NCBI RefSeq assembly: GCF_000688235.1
Contig: NZ_JHYO01000007.1
Location: 62,001 to 126,000 of the forward strand
Origin: Terasakiella pusilla DSM 6293
GTDB taxonomy: Bacteria > Pseudomonadota > Alphaproteobacteria > Rhodospirillales > Terasakiellaceae
Length of the DNA stretch: 64,000 bases
Reading direction: 5' to 3'
The notes under the pieces: model-generated
Told to the model about the DNA's origin: nothing
Databases searched by the model: none
What the model saw: the letters and a program-made list of their open reading frames with translations, nothing else
Program-made: the position numbers and the translations under genes
Part shown: one piece after another, positions 1 to 8,142 of the stretch
Layout of the letters: every line of letters begins with the position of its first letter
Numbering within the stretch: the stretch's first letter is position 1

Positions 1-204
1 GGGCAACCCGCTATCCGCTTTGCCAGCCGCAGACAACGCATTGCCCCAGCGTTGTTTCTTCGCTTCCTTAAAGGCTTTTTCAGCAACTTTAAAATCACTT
101 TGTGACAAATCCGCCGCATCCAGCGGATTTGAAAGTGTGAGCGCGATTAACATGCAAACCCCGGCAGAACCGAGCTGTTTTACACCGTGAAGACCTTTAA
201 ACAA
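1..204 (-). CDS. slt: Soluble lytic murein transglycosylase, N-terminal fragment (cut by window start)
   Basis: Reading the minus strand from 204 gives an open frame to the window edge with no stop. A TTG start at 204 follows an AAGGGA-like ribosome site. It yields a signal peptide: basic start (MFKGLHGVKQ), hydrophobic core (VCMLIALTL) and a cleavage region near NPLDAA. Next comes a helical segment (DFKVAEKAFKEAKKQRWGNA) of the kind that opens the superhelical part of Slt-type transglycosylases. These periplasmic enzymes cut peptidoglycan to 1,6-anhydro muropeptides. The only ATG in frame (153) would remove the basic part of the signal. Placement divergent from dapA-smpB is a common alphaproteobacterial arrangement. 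The catalytic domain lies outside the window, so the family call is inference. Confidence 0.6.
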   Translation of the reverse strand, partial: MFKGLHGVKQLGSAGVCMLIALTLSNPLDAADLSQSDFKVAEKAFKEAKKQRWGNALSAAGKADSGLP

Positions 205-420
205 CTGTCTTTCATCCCTTGTTATTTACGGTTAATTCTATTCCCATTACCGTTTAAACAAACACTGTAAGAGTCCTACCTGATGATCGCAAGGAAGGAA
301 TACTATTTTTTTATTATACAAAAACTTGCCGTGACCGATTGAAAGAGCTATGTTCGGCTTCTTCTAAATCTTATTACTATAAATGTGGCGCAATATTGCC
401 CACATACCAAGGAGATAGTC

Positions 421-1293
421 ATGTTTCAGGGATCCATTCCTGCCCTGATCACACCGTTCAAAAATGGTCAAGTCGATGAACAGGCTTTCCAAGACCATGT
501 TGAATGGCAGATCGAGCAAGGGTCTGATGCTCTCGTCCCGGTCGGCACCACAGGTGAATCACCGACCCTCAGCCATGAAGAACACCACCGCGTTGTGGAA
601 CTGTGTCTTGAGGCTGCGAAGGGACGTGTTCCGGTGATTGCCGGAACCGGTTCTAACAACACAGCCGAAGCCGTCAGCCTGCATAAACATGCCAAGGATG
701 CAGGCGCGGATGCGGGTCTGGTCGTGACTCCTTATTATAACAAACCGACACAAGCCGGTTTGCTTGCTCACTTTAAAGCAATTCACGATTCCTGTGATTT
801 ACCGATCATTATTTACAACATTCCGGGCCGTTCCGTTATCGACATGAATGTCGAAACAATGGCTGAACTGTCCAAGCTGCCCAATATTGTCGGCGTCAAA
901 GATGCGACAGGTGACTTGTGCCGCCCACTCGACACCTATTTGGCCTGTGGTCCTGACTTCTGCCAGCTTTCTGGTGAAGACGCGACAGCTGTTCAATTCT
1001 TGTCGGCTGGTGGACGCGGTTGCATTTCAGTGACAGCAAACGTCGCCCCTAAACTTTGCGCTGATATGCAACGTGCGTGGCGTGAAGGCGATATCAAAAC
1101 CGCCATGGACATTCAGTTTAAACTGATGCCGCTTCACAACGCCATGTTCTGTGAAAGCAGCCCAGGGCCGGTTAAATATGCAGCGGAACTTCTGGGGCTT
1201 TGCTCTTCAGAAACACGCTTGCCGCTGGTTGAAATCGCTGAAAGCAGTAAAGAGCGCGTAAAAGCGGCCCTAACCTCTCTTGGCATGATTTAA
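421..1293 (+). CDS. dapA: 4-hydroxy-tetrahydrodipicolinate synthase
   Basis: DapA condenses pyruvate with aspartate semialdehyde, the first committed step to lysine and meso-diaminopimelate, in the cytoplasm. The 290-residue product has the family length and starts [13 protein letters not shown]. It carries the GTTGESPTL motif, the YNIPGR segment with the catalytic Tyr, and the Schiff-base Lys in VGVKDATGD. The frame is open from 385, but the ATG at 421 follows AAGGAG at about 409-414 and matches the family start. smpB begins 7 bp after the stop, so the two are probably co-transcribed, with the transglycosylase gene divergent upstream. Confidence 0.97.
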   Translation: MFQGSIPALITPFKNGQVDEQAFQDHVEWQIEQGSDALVPVGTTGESPTLSHEEHHRVVELCLEAAKGRVPVIAGTGSNNTAEAVSLHKHAKDAGADAGLVVTPYYNKPTQAGLLAHFKAIHDSCDLPIIIYNIPGRSVIDMNVETMAELSKLPNIVGVKDATGDLCRPLDTYLACGPDFCQLSGEDATAVQFLSAGGRGCISVTANVAPKLCADMQRAWREGDIKTAMDIQFKLMPLHNAMFCESSPGPVKYAAELLGLCSSETRLPLVEIAESSKERVKAALTSLGMI

Positions 1294-1299
1294 AGATCA

Positions 1300-1782
1300 A
1301 TGGCTAGCAAGAACAAAAAAGACGACTTTTCGACGCGCATTGCGGCTCAAAACCGCAAGGCGCGTCATAACTATTTTATCGAAGATACGATAGAATGCGG
1401 CATGGTTTTGACTGGCACCGAAGTCAAATCCTTAAGAAGCGGTCGTGCCAGCATCACCGAAGCCTATGCCACTGAAAAAGATGGTGAACTGTACTTGATC
1501 AACGCCAACATCCCTGTCTATGAAGGCGGCAACAGATTCAACCACGAACCTAAACGCATGCGTAAACTGCTTGCGCACAAAAAAGAACTCGCCAAAATGC
1601 TGGGGATGACCACCCAGAAAGGCTATACACTCGTTCCTCTCCATATTCACTTCAACGACCGCGGCATTGCAAAAGTCGCCATCGGGGTCGGGAAGGGGAA
1701 ACAGAGCCACGACAAACGCGACAGCATCAAAGACAGAGACTGGAAACGCGATAAAGCCAGACTCATGCGAGAAAAATCCTAA
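1300..1782 (+). CDS. smpB: SsrA-binding protein SmpB
   Basis: SmpB binds tmRNA and brings it to stalled ribosomes for trans-translation. The 160-residue sequence shows the oligonucleotide-binding fold signature: ARHNYFIEDTIECGMVLTGTEVKSLR near residues 20-45, LYLINANIPVYEGGNRFNHEP, and the basic C-terminal tail (GKGKQSHDKRDSIKDRDWKRDK) that enters the ribosomal mRNA channel. It lies 7 bp downstream of dapA in the usual alphaproteobacterial pair and ends 10 bp before the convergent chemoreceptor gene. No tmRNA gene was seen in the window. Confidence 0.97.
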   Translation: MASKNKKDDFSTRIAAQNRKARHNYFIEDTIECGMVLTGTEVKSLRSGRASITEAYATEKDGELYLINANIPVYEGGNRFNHEPKRMRKLLAHKKELAKMLGMTTQKGYTLVPLHIHFNDRGIAKVAIGVGKGKQSHDKRDSIKDRDWKRDKARLMREKS

Positions 1783-1791
1783 GAGAACAGA

Positions 1792-4218
1792 CTACTGCTG
1801 CACAGTCCGTGCAAAGTCTGCCAGCTTTCCATCTTGATCAGAATGGTGCTCTTGCCACCATTTTGCAAGCATGCTGACGAGCGCTATCCCTTCTGTTTTC
1901 TTGCCTTGCTCAATATCATCTTTGAGCTCGTTCAGCCTTGAGAGAAAATAAAAATGCTCAAGCTGATGATCATCCATATCCTCGTAGTTTTCTGTGAACA
2001 TAAAGGTCTCCTCACCACTGAAATGGTGTGAGTAGGTATGAATGAGCTCATCCACCGTCGCCAAGGACACCTCGTCCATCTGCCCAGATTTCAGGTTTTG
2101 GTAGATTTTATTAATCATTTCCACCATCTCTCTATGCTCTCGATCAGATTCTGATAGTTCCCCCTCATGTTCATCTTCCCAACTCAACAACTCGGCATCG
2201 CCTCCGCTCGTGTTCTGAACTCCCCGCAAAAACTTGGTGACTTCTGAACGCAAACTTGTTGCCTCTTCTGACAAAGACGCAGATGCCTGCGCAATCATAT
2301 GGGCTGCATTATTCGCATCCTGTGCAGCGTGCAACACTTCGACAATCGACGTCGAGACACTTGCCGTCCCGATTGACGCCTCTTCAACATTCCTCGCAAT
2401 TTCCTGTGTAGCCGCGCTCTGTTCTTCAACTGCTGCTGAAATCGAGGCGGAAATATTGCTGACCTCACCGATGACTTTCGAAATGCCGTTAATGGACATG
2501 ACCGCTTGCTGCGTTGAGGACTGCACTTGACCAATCTGTGATGCGATTTCTTCAGTCGCCTTAGACGTTTGATTGGCCAAATTTTTGACTTCACTGGCCA
2601 CCACCGCAAAACCTTTACCGGCTTCACCGGCACGCGCAGCTTCTATGGTCGCATTCAACGCTAATAAATTCGTCTGTTCCGCAATATCATTGATCAACGA
2701 CACAATTTGACTGATCGCGTTCACATTATTTTCCAACACATAGATCGCGGACGATGTATTTTCAGATTCAGAAACCGCATTCTTAGAAACGATATTGGCT
2801 TGCGCGACCTGCCGCCCAATTTCGTTGATCGACGCCGCCAACTCCTCAGCCGCACTCGCTACGGTCTGCACATTGTTTGACGCTTCCTCCGACGCGCCAG
2901 CCACTGTGGTGGAACGTTCTTTTGTACTCTCAGCACTTTTACGCACGTCTTGTGAGGATTTTTTCATAGTGCTGTCAGCTTTAGATAGATTATCTAAAAC
3001 ACTGACAATAGTTAGCTCGAAGCCACTGATCAGCTCGCGCACTCTTTCTGCTTCCTGCTGCTTTTCAATGTCAGCCTTTCGCTGTTCCTCGGTTAACAGT
3101 TCATTCTGGATCATATTGTCTTTAAAAACAGTCACCGCGTTGGCCATATGACCAATCTCATTCTTCAATTCTGTCGCGGGAATTTCAACCGACTTATCTC
3201 CCTGTGCGAGCCGTGACATCGCCAATGTCATTGCCTTGATCGGGTTCGACACACCTCTGCCGATAACAACACCAGCTATTAAAGCGACGACAATCCCAAC
3301 AATGGATACAGCTAACGTTACATTTTTAGCTGACTTTACTGCCGCAGTCGCTTGAGGCCCCAGTGTATCCTGTTCACTTTTCACCAGCAGCTTAAGGCCC
3401 TCAATATCTTCGGCAATCTTTGGCCCCAACTTATCCAGCCGGTTCATTACAATTTCATTTCGTTCAGAAATCGCCTTGAAGATATTCTGCACGGCCTCTT
3501 TATAAACACCATACTCTTCTAAAACACCCGCAGCCAATTCCTTGCGGTTTGGGTTATCCAAATTCTCCAAGAGTAACTTTGCTTTATCCTCCATCACCGC
3601 AAACTCTTTAAGCGCACGCTGATAAGAAAGAGTATCGTTTTCAACCAGATACTTCACTAAATACAGACGCCCTAAAAGAAACGAACGCAGCATTTCCCCA
3701 GCACGATAGGCCGCTTCGGTATCTCCATCAAAATACGCACTCTGCATTACAGCCGATAAAGCTTCTTCCATCTTTGGTCCCAGCACATTCAGCTTTTGGG
3801 TCAATATCTCATCACTCTGACGCTGCTTTTGCACCACCTCTTCAAAGGTCGCTAAATATTCCTTCATGGCACGTTCAGAGCCAGAGGCAACACTTCGACG
3901 TTGCTCGTCATCCGCCATCCCCTTCAACCCTTCAATCAAGCTTAAGGTCGCCGCCGATCTTTCCTCGACGTTTAAAATGCTCTGGTCGTTTGCTTGAATA
4001 AGGAAATTTTTCACCTCTAAACGGGTTTCCAAAAGATTGGCTTGAACACGACCGGATTGATTCGTCTGCAGCGCAAGTCCCCGATAGCGGGAAAAATTGT
4101 CGCCAATAGACGAAAGCTCAACAAAACCGACGGAAGCAACCACCAAAAGAAGGACTAAAACCGTAAAGAACCCGCTAAACACTTTTGTCGAAATTTTCAA
4201 ATTGTCGTAAAAAGACAT
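1792..4218 (-). CDS. Methyl-accepting chemotaxis protein with C-terminal hemerythrin domain
   Basis: This 808-residue chemoreceptor has a membrane segment at about 12-35 and a long helical periplasmic sensor at about 36-298, resembling the helical bimodular (HBM) type. A second membrane segment (300-321) leads to HAMP (about 318-370) and the signalling domain, whose hairpin tip ([21 protein letters not shown]) lies near 511-531. After the receptor coiled coil, residues about 683-805 form a bacteriohemerythrin-like domain. A full ligand set for a di-iron site can be placed: H695, H732, E736, H751, H755, H791 and D796. Such domains bind O2 or NO reversibly, so the protein probably joins an extracytoplasmic ligand sensor to cytoplasmic O2/redox sensing. 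It stands alone, convergent with smpB. Confidence 0.9.
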   Translation of the reverse strand: MSFYDNLKISTKVFSGFFTVLVLLLVVASVGFVELSSIGDNFSRYRGLALQTNQSGRVQANLLETRLEVKNFLIQANDQSILNVEERSAATLSLIEGLKGMADDEQRRSVASGSERAMKEYLATFEEVVQKQRQSDEILTQKLNVLGPKMEEALSAVMQSAYFDGDTEAAYRAGEMLRSFLLGRLYLVKYLVENDTLSYQRALKEFAVMEDKAKLLLENLDNPNRKELAAGVLEEYGVYKEAVQNIFKAISERNEIVMNRLDKLGPKIAEDIEGLKLLVKSEQDTLGPQATAAVKSAKNVTLAVSIVGIVVALIAGVVIGRGVSNPIKAMTLAMSRLAQGDKSVEIPATELKNEIGHMANAVTVFKDNMIQNELLTEEQRKADIEKQQEAERVRELISGFELTIVSVLDNLSKADSTMKKSSQDVRKSAESTKERSTTVAGASEEASNNVQTVASAAEELAASINEIGRQVAQANIVSKNAVSESENTSSAIYVLENNVNAISQIVSLINDIAEQTNLLALNATIEAARAGEAGKGFAVVASEVKNLANQTSKATEEIASQIGQVQSSTQQAVMSINGISKVIGEVSNISASISAAVEEQSAATQEIARNVEEASIGTASVSTSIVEVLHAAQDANNAAHMIAQASASLSEEATSLRSEVTKFLRGVQNTSGGDAELLSWEDEHEGELSESDREHREMVEMINKIYQNLKSGQMDEVSLATVDELIHTYSHHFSGEETFMFTENYEDMDDHQLEHFYFLSRLNELKDDIEQGKKTEGIALVSMLAKWWQEHHSDQDGKLADFARTVQQ

Positions 4219-4694
4219 CGTCGACCCCGCTAGAAAGACAACTAAAGAGATTCCATAAAATTTTCTCAGCTTCAGGCGTCATGTTTTTCTATATATTTAT
4301 CTCAATCAGCTAAGCAATCTTTAGTTATATTCAATGTTTTTTTCACCTTAAAGAAAACACCCCCTCTCTACACCGCGGCGGAAACCGTTGAAACCCACTG
4401 AAATCAAAAAGTAAAAACATCAAAAACATTTAAAAAATAAAAATAAAATCCAATTAAATGATGTTTTTGTAATATTCATTTCCTCAGTATTCCTTCACCT
4501 AAAAAAGAACCAAAAACAAAATTATGTCTTTACTTAAACACGATTAAAAAGACTGAAAGTTCCATATTGAAAGACTATTTTTTCACCAACCTAAGAGTTG
4601 ATGTTACCGCCAATAGCGTTATTATTGAATTGAAAACAAACAATTAAACCCGTATATTCAACGAAATCGCTGTCTTACAGAAGGATATAATTTT
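4219..4694. other. AT-rich intergenic region between divergent genes
   Basis: This 476-bp gap separates the divergently read hemerythrin chemoreceptor and the small DUF4170 gene, so it must hold both promoters. It is strongly AT-rich, with many A and T tracts from about 4400 to 4640, and has no convincing open frame. AGAAGGA at about 4679-4685 is the ribosome site for the gene at 4695. I see no tRNA, riboswitch or clear operator palindrome here. Confidence 0.5.
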
Positions 4695-4919
4695 ATGGAA
4701 AAACCTTTACTTCACCTGGTGTTCGGCGGTGAAGTTGCTGACCCGCAAACCAACGACTTTGTAGACCCTGACAACCTGGACATTATCGGCATTTTCCCCA
4801 GTTATGAAGCTGCCCTCAATGCCTGGCGTGGCGCAAGTCAAGCGCATGTGGATGAAGCGCACACCAAGTATGTCATCGTCCATATGCACAAAATGCTCGA
4901 CCCCAGCAGTGCCGATTAA
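4695..4919 (+). CDS. DUF4170 family small protein
   Basis: This 74-residue soluble protein begins KPLLHLVFGGEVADPQTNDF and ends HMHKMLDPSSAD. The order LHLVFGG, DPQT, the DIIGIFPSYEAALNAWR stretch and a final VIVHMHKMLDP is the pattern I know from DUF4170, a conserved family of unknown function in alphaproteobacteria. The start has a good AGAAGGA site 8-9 bp upstream. The gene is monocistronic: a strong bidirectional hairpin follows at once and the next gene is convergent. Function is unknown and nothing nearby suggests one. Confidence 0.8.
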   Translation: MEKPLLHLVFGGEVADPQTNDFVDPDNLDIIGIFPSYEAALNAWRGASQAHVDEAHTKYVIVHMHKMLDPSSAD

Positions 4920-4926
4920 TCAAATG

Positions 4927-4960
4927 AAAAAGGCGCCCTGTAATCCGGGCGCCTTTTTTA
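4927..4960. terminator. Bidirectional intrinsic terminator
   Basis: A GGCGCCC/GGGCGCC stem with an 8-nt loop is flanked by A5 on the left and T7 on the right, so it can stop transcription from both the DUF4170 gene (+) and the DUF4169 gene (-). It overlaps the stop codon of the minus-strand gene. Confidence 0.9.
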
Positions 4961-5146
4961 TTCTTCCAGCTTTTTCTCAAGCCTCTTCAATTCCAGTTCA
5001 CTTAACGCTTTCTTCTTTTCAAAAGCGTCTCGTTTTTTTTGATCTTTCGTCCGGCCGAACTTGATCCGATTTTGCTCGGCCTGCTTCTCTTTTTCTTCTC
5101 GGCCCTTTTGCTTTCGGTGCTGCCGAAGATTGATAATATCAGCCAA
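4958..5146 (-). CDS. DUF4169 family small basic protein
   Basis: This is a 62-residue, very charged protein starting MADIINLRQHRKQKGREEKE and continuing with Lys/Glu-rich heptads to the end (ELELKRLEKKLEE). The MA(D/E)I(I/V)NLR start followed by basic helical sequence is typical of DUF4169, an alphaproteobacterial family of unknown function. It is probably a single long helix or coiled coil. Its start overlaps the last codons of thrH by 8 bp, so translation is likely coupled to thrH. It ends in the shared terminator at 4927-4960. Confidence 0.8.
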   Translation of the reverse strand: MADIINLRQHRKQKGREEKEKQAEQNRIKFGRTKDQKKRDAFEKKKALSELELKRLEKKLEE

Positions 5147-5750
5147 AACGAGGGCTCCCTTCCTTGATCAGCGCCATCAAGCCATCATACTCAGTCGTCG
5201 TTCTAAACTGTGGGAATGCAGTTCGCACATTTTCAGGGGCATTAAATAAAACCCCCACATCCGCTCGCGACAGCATGGATGTATCGTTATAGCTGTCACC
5301 CGCCGCAATGGTATAAAAATTCAGTTGTGCAAAAGCCTCAACAGCTTTCCGCTTATGATCAGCTAGTCTTAATTGATACCCCACAACAGCATCCGTTTCA
5401 TCCACCAGCAAACGATGACAAAACAAAGTCGGCAAATCCAACTGACGCATCAACGGTTTGGCAAATTCATAGAATGTATCCGACAAAATAACGACCTGAA
5501 AGTCTTCCCGCAGTTGCCCCAAAAAGTCTCGCGCCCCCTCCAGCGGTGCCATCTGAGAAATGACATCCTGAATATCGCTCATTTTCAGATTATTCTCCCT
5601 AAGGAGGTCCAGCCGATATTGCATCAACGCATCATAATCCGGCTCATCACGGGTTGTTCGTTTTAGCGCTTCAATTCCCGTTTTTTCGGCAAAGGCAATC
5701 CAAATTTCCGGGACCAACACACCTTCAAGGTCAAGACAAACGATTTCCAC
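5139..5750 (-). CDS. thrH: ThrH: bifunctional phosphoserine phosphatase / homoserine phosphotransferase
   Basis: This 203-residue HAD-superfamily enzyme starts MEIVCLDLEGVLVPEIWIAF, with the nucleophile D7 and the acid E9 typical of ThrH rather than DxD. Motif II is the Ser in VVILSDTFYEF, the Lys motif lies in DHKRKAVEAF, and the late acidic motif is AAGDSYNDTSML. ThrH hydrolyses phosphoserine and can transfer the phosphate to homoserine, linking serine and threonine synthesis. It overlaps the downstream DUF4169 gene by 8 bp. The next upstream gene, udgB, ends 24 bp away, so the run from the NYN gene through udgB to thrH is probably one operon. Confidence 0.9.
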   Translation of the reverse strand: MEIVCLDLEGVLVPEIWIAFAEKTGIEALKRTTRDEPDYDALMQYRLDLLRENNLKMSDIQDVISQMAPLEGARDFLGQLREDFQVVILSDTFYEFAKPLMRQLDLPTLFCHRLLVDETDAVVGYQLRLADHKRKAVEAFAQLNFYTIAAGDSYNDTSMLSRADVGVLFNAPENVRTAFPQFRTTTEYDGLMALIKEGSPRFG

Positions 5751-5774
5751 AACACGCCCCTCAAATATAAAGAC

Positions 5775-6416
5775 TTAGGCAATTTCCTGACAAACCGAAC
5801 GAAAGACATCATGGAACATCTCTTCGGTCAAGCGCCCGGTATTCGTATTATATCGTGAACAGTGATAGCTATCGAAAAGGACAGGCCCCTCCGGCAAATC
5901 ATGGCGTACATTGTGACCAAACTTCCACTGAGATTTCTTAAACCCCAAAGTCTGAATGACGGCATTATGCCCGACACTCCCCAACGCAACGATCACCTTT
6001 AAATTCTTCATCGCCTTAAATTCATCGATCAAGAAAGGCCGACAGTTCTTTTCTTCGGCAGCCGTGGTCTTATTTTGTGGGGGCACACATCGCACCGCAT
6101 TGGTGATACGACAATTCACCAACTCAAATCCATCATCAATGGAAGCGCCATAAGTCCCACGCGCAAACCCAAATGTCTTAAGGGTAGGGTAAAGTAAATC
6201 CCCTGCATAATCGCCGGTAAAGGGACGCCCTGTGCAATTCGCCCCTTTTAGGCCGGGAGCCAACCCCACGACCAACACCTCAGCGTCAATCCCGCCAAAA
6301 GACGGGACCGGGCCATTAAAAAAGTCAGGGAATTTCGCCTGATTATCCTCACGAAACGCGACAAGACGCGGACATAAAGGACAATCTTTCTCGGGAAAAC
6401 GTGGTTCAATCATCAT
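5775..6416 (-). CDS. udgB: Uracil-DNA glycosylase, family 5 (UdgB-like)
   Basis: This 213-residue protein excises uracil and other deaminated bases from DNA. Cys pairs at CPLCPRL (C12, C15) and VRCVPPQ...KNCRPF make a four-Cys set for a 4Fe-4S cluster. Motif A is GLAPGLKGANCTGRPFTGD; the position after GLAPG lacks the Glu of family 4 and suits family 5 (UDGb). The second motif is SYHCSRYNTNTGRLT. The ATG at 6416 shares a base with the upstream stop (TAATG), so it is translationally coupled to the NYN gene. An adjacent ATG at 6413 is an equally possible start. Confidence 0.88.
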   Translation of the reverse strand: MMIEPRFPEKDCPLCPRLVAFREDNQAKFPDFFNGPVPSFGGIDAEVLVVGLAPGLKGANCTGRPFTGDYAGDLLYPTLKTFGFARGTYGASIDDGFELVNCRITNAVRCVPPQNKTTAAEEKNCRPFLIDEFKAMKNLKVIVALGSVGHNAVIQTLGFKKSQWKFGHNVRHDLPEGPVLFDSYHCSRYNTNTGRLTEEMFHDVFRSVCQEIA

Positions 6417-7021
6417 TAGTCAATAAATTCAACATCGTCTTCCTCATCCACATACTCATCATCATATGCAGGCTGAGAGGAAGCTGGCGCATTACTCGGG
6501 CGGGTCACGGTGTCTTCCAAGTCCGTCAAATCAATAAAATTGTCGGCCTGTCGACGCAATTCATCAGCGACCATCGGCGGGTTTGACTTGGTTGTGCTGA
6601 CAACCGTCACACGCACCCCTTTGCGCTGTACCGCATCCACAAGCCGTCTAAAGTCACCGTCACCAGAGAAAATAACGATATGATCCAGATGCTCGGCCAT
6701 TTCCATAACATCAATGGCGAGCTCAATATCCATATTACCTTTGATCTTGCGACGTCCCTGCGCATCGGTAAATTCCTTAGTCGGCTTTGTCACCATCGTG
6801 TAGCCGTTATAGTCCAACCAATCCACCAAAGGACGAATCGGGGAATATTCCTGATCCTCAACCAATGCTGTATAATAGAAAGCCCGAATAAGGTGGCCTT
6901 TACTGGCAAACACTTCGAGCAAACGCTTATAATCGATATCGAAATTTAAGGAACGCGCTGCCGCATAAAGGTTTGACCCATCAATAAACAAACCCATACG
7001 TTCCTGAGGATAGAAAATCAT
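6416..7021 (-). CDS. NYN (LabA/DUF88) domain protein, putative nuclease
   Basis: The 201-residue product contains a PIN-like NYN domain at about residues 8-160: MGLFIDGSNLYAAARSL with the first acidic residue, GNMDIELAIDVMEMA, and VIFSGDGDFRRLVDAVQRKG with the paired Asp. These acidic residues form the metal site of this RNase superfamily. The Gly-Val-Val segment that follows (GVRVTVVSTT) is also typical. The last 40 residues are acidic and probably disordered (DDEYVDEEDDVEFID). It heads the minus-strand run with udgB and thrH. RNA targets are unknown and nuclease activity is inferred from the fold only. Confidence 0.85.
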   Translation of the reverse strand: MIFYPQERMGLFIDGSNLYAAARSLNFDIDYKRLLEVFASKGHLIRAFYYTALVEDQEYSPIRPLVDWLDYNGYTMVTKPTKEFTDAQGRRKIKGNMDIELAIDVMEMAEHLDHIVIFSGDGDFRRLVDAVQRKGVRVTVVSTTKSNPPMVADELRRQADNFIDLTDLEDTVTRPSNAPASSQPAYDDEYVDEEDDVEFID

Positions 7022-7143
7022 TTTAAAACCCTAACGTTTAAAAAAATACATTTGCGCCAAATCATCATTGCCAAAATAGGATAGCAACCGTATAAAAACA
7101 CTCAATTATTACCTTAAAAGCACTGTTTTCGCAAGGAGTTATC

Positions 7144-7665
7144 ATGATCCTCGTTGGATTGGGCGCAAACCTTCCATCCCCGCGCTTTGGCACACCTGTC
7201 GAAACCTTGGAAGCCTGCCTTGAAACATTCAAAGATCATGGACTTACGATCATAAAACGCTCCCGTTGGTATAAAAGCGCCCCCGTTCCGATGTCGGACC
7301 AGCCTTGGTACATTAACGGCGTTGTCGCCGTCTCAACAGACAAATCCCCGCGAGACACCCTCAAAACGTTGCTTGAAATCGAGAACTCCTTTGGTCGTGT
7401 CCGTTCAGAGGCGAATGCCCCGCGCGTTCTGGACCTTGACCTGATCGCCTTTCGCGACTTGATCCTTGAAGACGAGGGGAAGATCGAAGACAAGCCTTTT
7501 TGCGTGCCGCATCCACGTATGCACGAGCGCAGCTTTGTCCTCCTCCCGCTCCAAGATCTTGACAAGAACTGGAAACATCCAAAATTAGATAGTCAGCTAC
7601 TTGATTTAATTGCAAAATTGCCGCAAGATCAAATTATCGAAGTAATCGAACAAGTTTCCTCTTGA
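7144..7665 (+). CDS. folK: 2-amino-4-hydroxy-6-hydroxymethyldihydropteridine pyrophosphokinase
   Basis: FolK transfers pyrophosphate from ATP to the pterin before dihydropteroate synthesis in the folate pathway. The 173 residues show VGLGANL at the start, [42 protein letters not shown] (metal and ATP site) and [16 protein letters not shown]. The start is preceded by AAGGAGT at about 7134-7140. It precedes rpoZ by 64 bp in the same direction; a separate rpoZ promoter is possible because that gap is AT-rich. Confidence 0.95.
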   Translation: MILVGLGANLPSPRFGTPVETLEACLETFKDHGLTIIKRSRWYKSAPVPMSDQPWYINGVVAVSTDKSPRDTLKTLLEIENSFGRVRSEANAPRVLDLDLIAFRDLILEDEGKIEDKPFCVPHPRMHERSFVLLPLQDLDKNWKHPKLDSQLLDLIAKLPQDQIIEVIEQVSS

Positions 7666-7729
7666 TTTAACACAGAGGAGCGCTATATTTTGCGCCCTTC
7701 GCATTTATATATATTGGAGTGACGTCTTT

Positions 7730-8131
7730 ATGGCTCGCGTTACCGTAGAAGATTGTATCGTTAAAATACCGAACCGCTTTGAGCTGGTTATGTCTGCTGC
7801 TCAGCGCACGCGTGATATTTCAGCCGGTGCTGAAATCACCGTTGATCGTGATAACGATAAAAACCCGGTGGTTGCCCTTCGTGAAATCGCCGATGAGACA
7901 GTCTCCATTGACAATCTTAAAGAGTCCCTGATCCGCGGATCTCAGCGCATGGCACCGTCACGCGATGATGACGATGACGCGGAAGGTGCAGAAGATGCAC
8001 AAACGGCTTCCGCAGAAGAAAGTGCAGACGCCCTTGCTGATGCCTTGAACGTTCAAGACGACAGTGCGTCTTTAGATGCTGCTGGCGCTTTGGCTTTCCA
8101 AGACGAAGTTGAAATCGACGACGAAGACTAA
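7730..8131 (+). CDS. rpoZ: RNA polymerase omega subunit
   Basis: Omega helps fold and assemble the beta-prime subunit. The core ([32 protein letters not shown], then [24 protein letters not shown]) is canonical over about 70 residues. The protein is 133 residues, about 40 longer than the E. coli subunit, because of an acidic tail rich in Asp, Glu and Ala from about residue 78. Such tails are common in alphaproteobacteria. It lies 11 bp before rsh, the usual coupling of omega with the stringent-response enzyme. Confidence 0.96.
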   Translation: MARVTVEDCIVKIPNRFELVMSAAQRTRDISAGAEITVDRDNDKNPVVALREIADETVSIDNLKESLIRGSQRMAPSRDDDDDAEGAEDAQTASAEESADALADALNVQDDSASLDAAGALAFQDEVEIDDED

Positions 8132-8142
8132 GTAGGTACACG

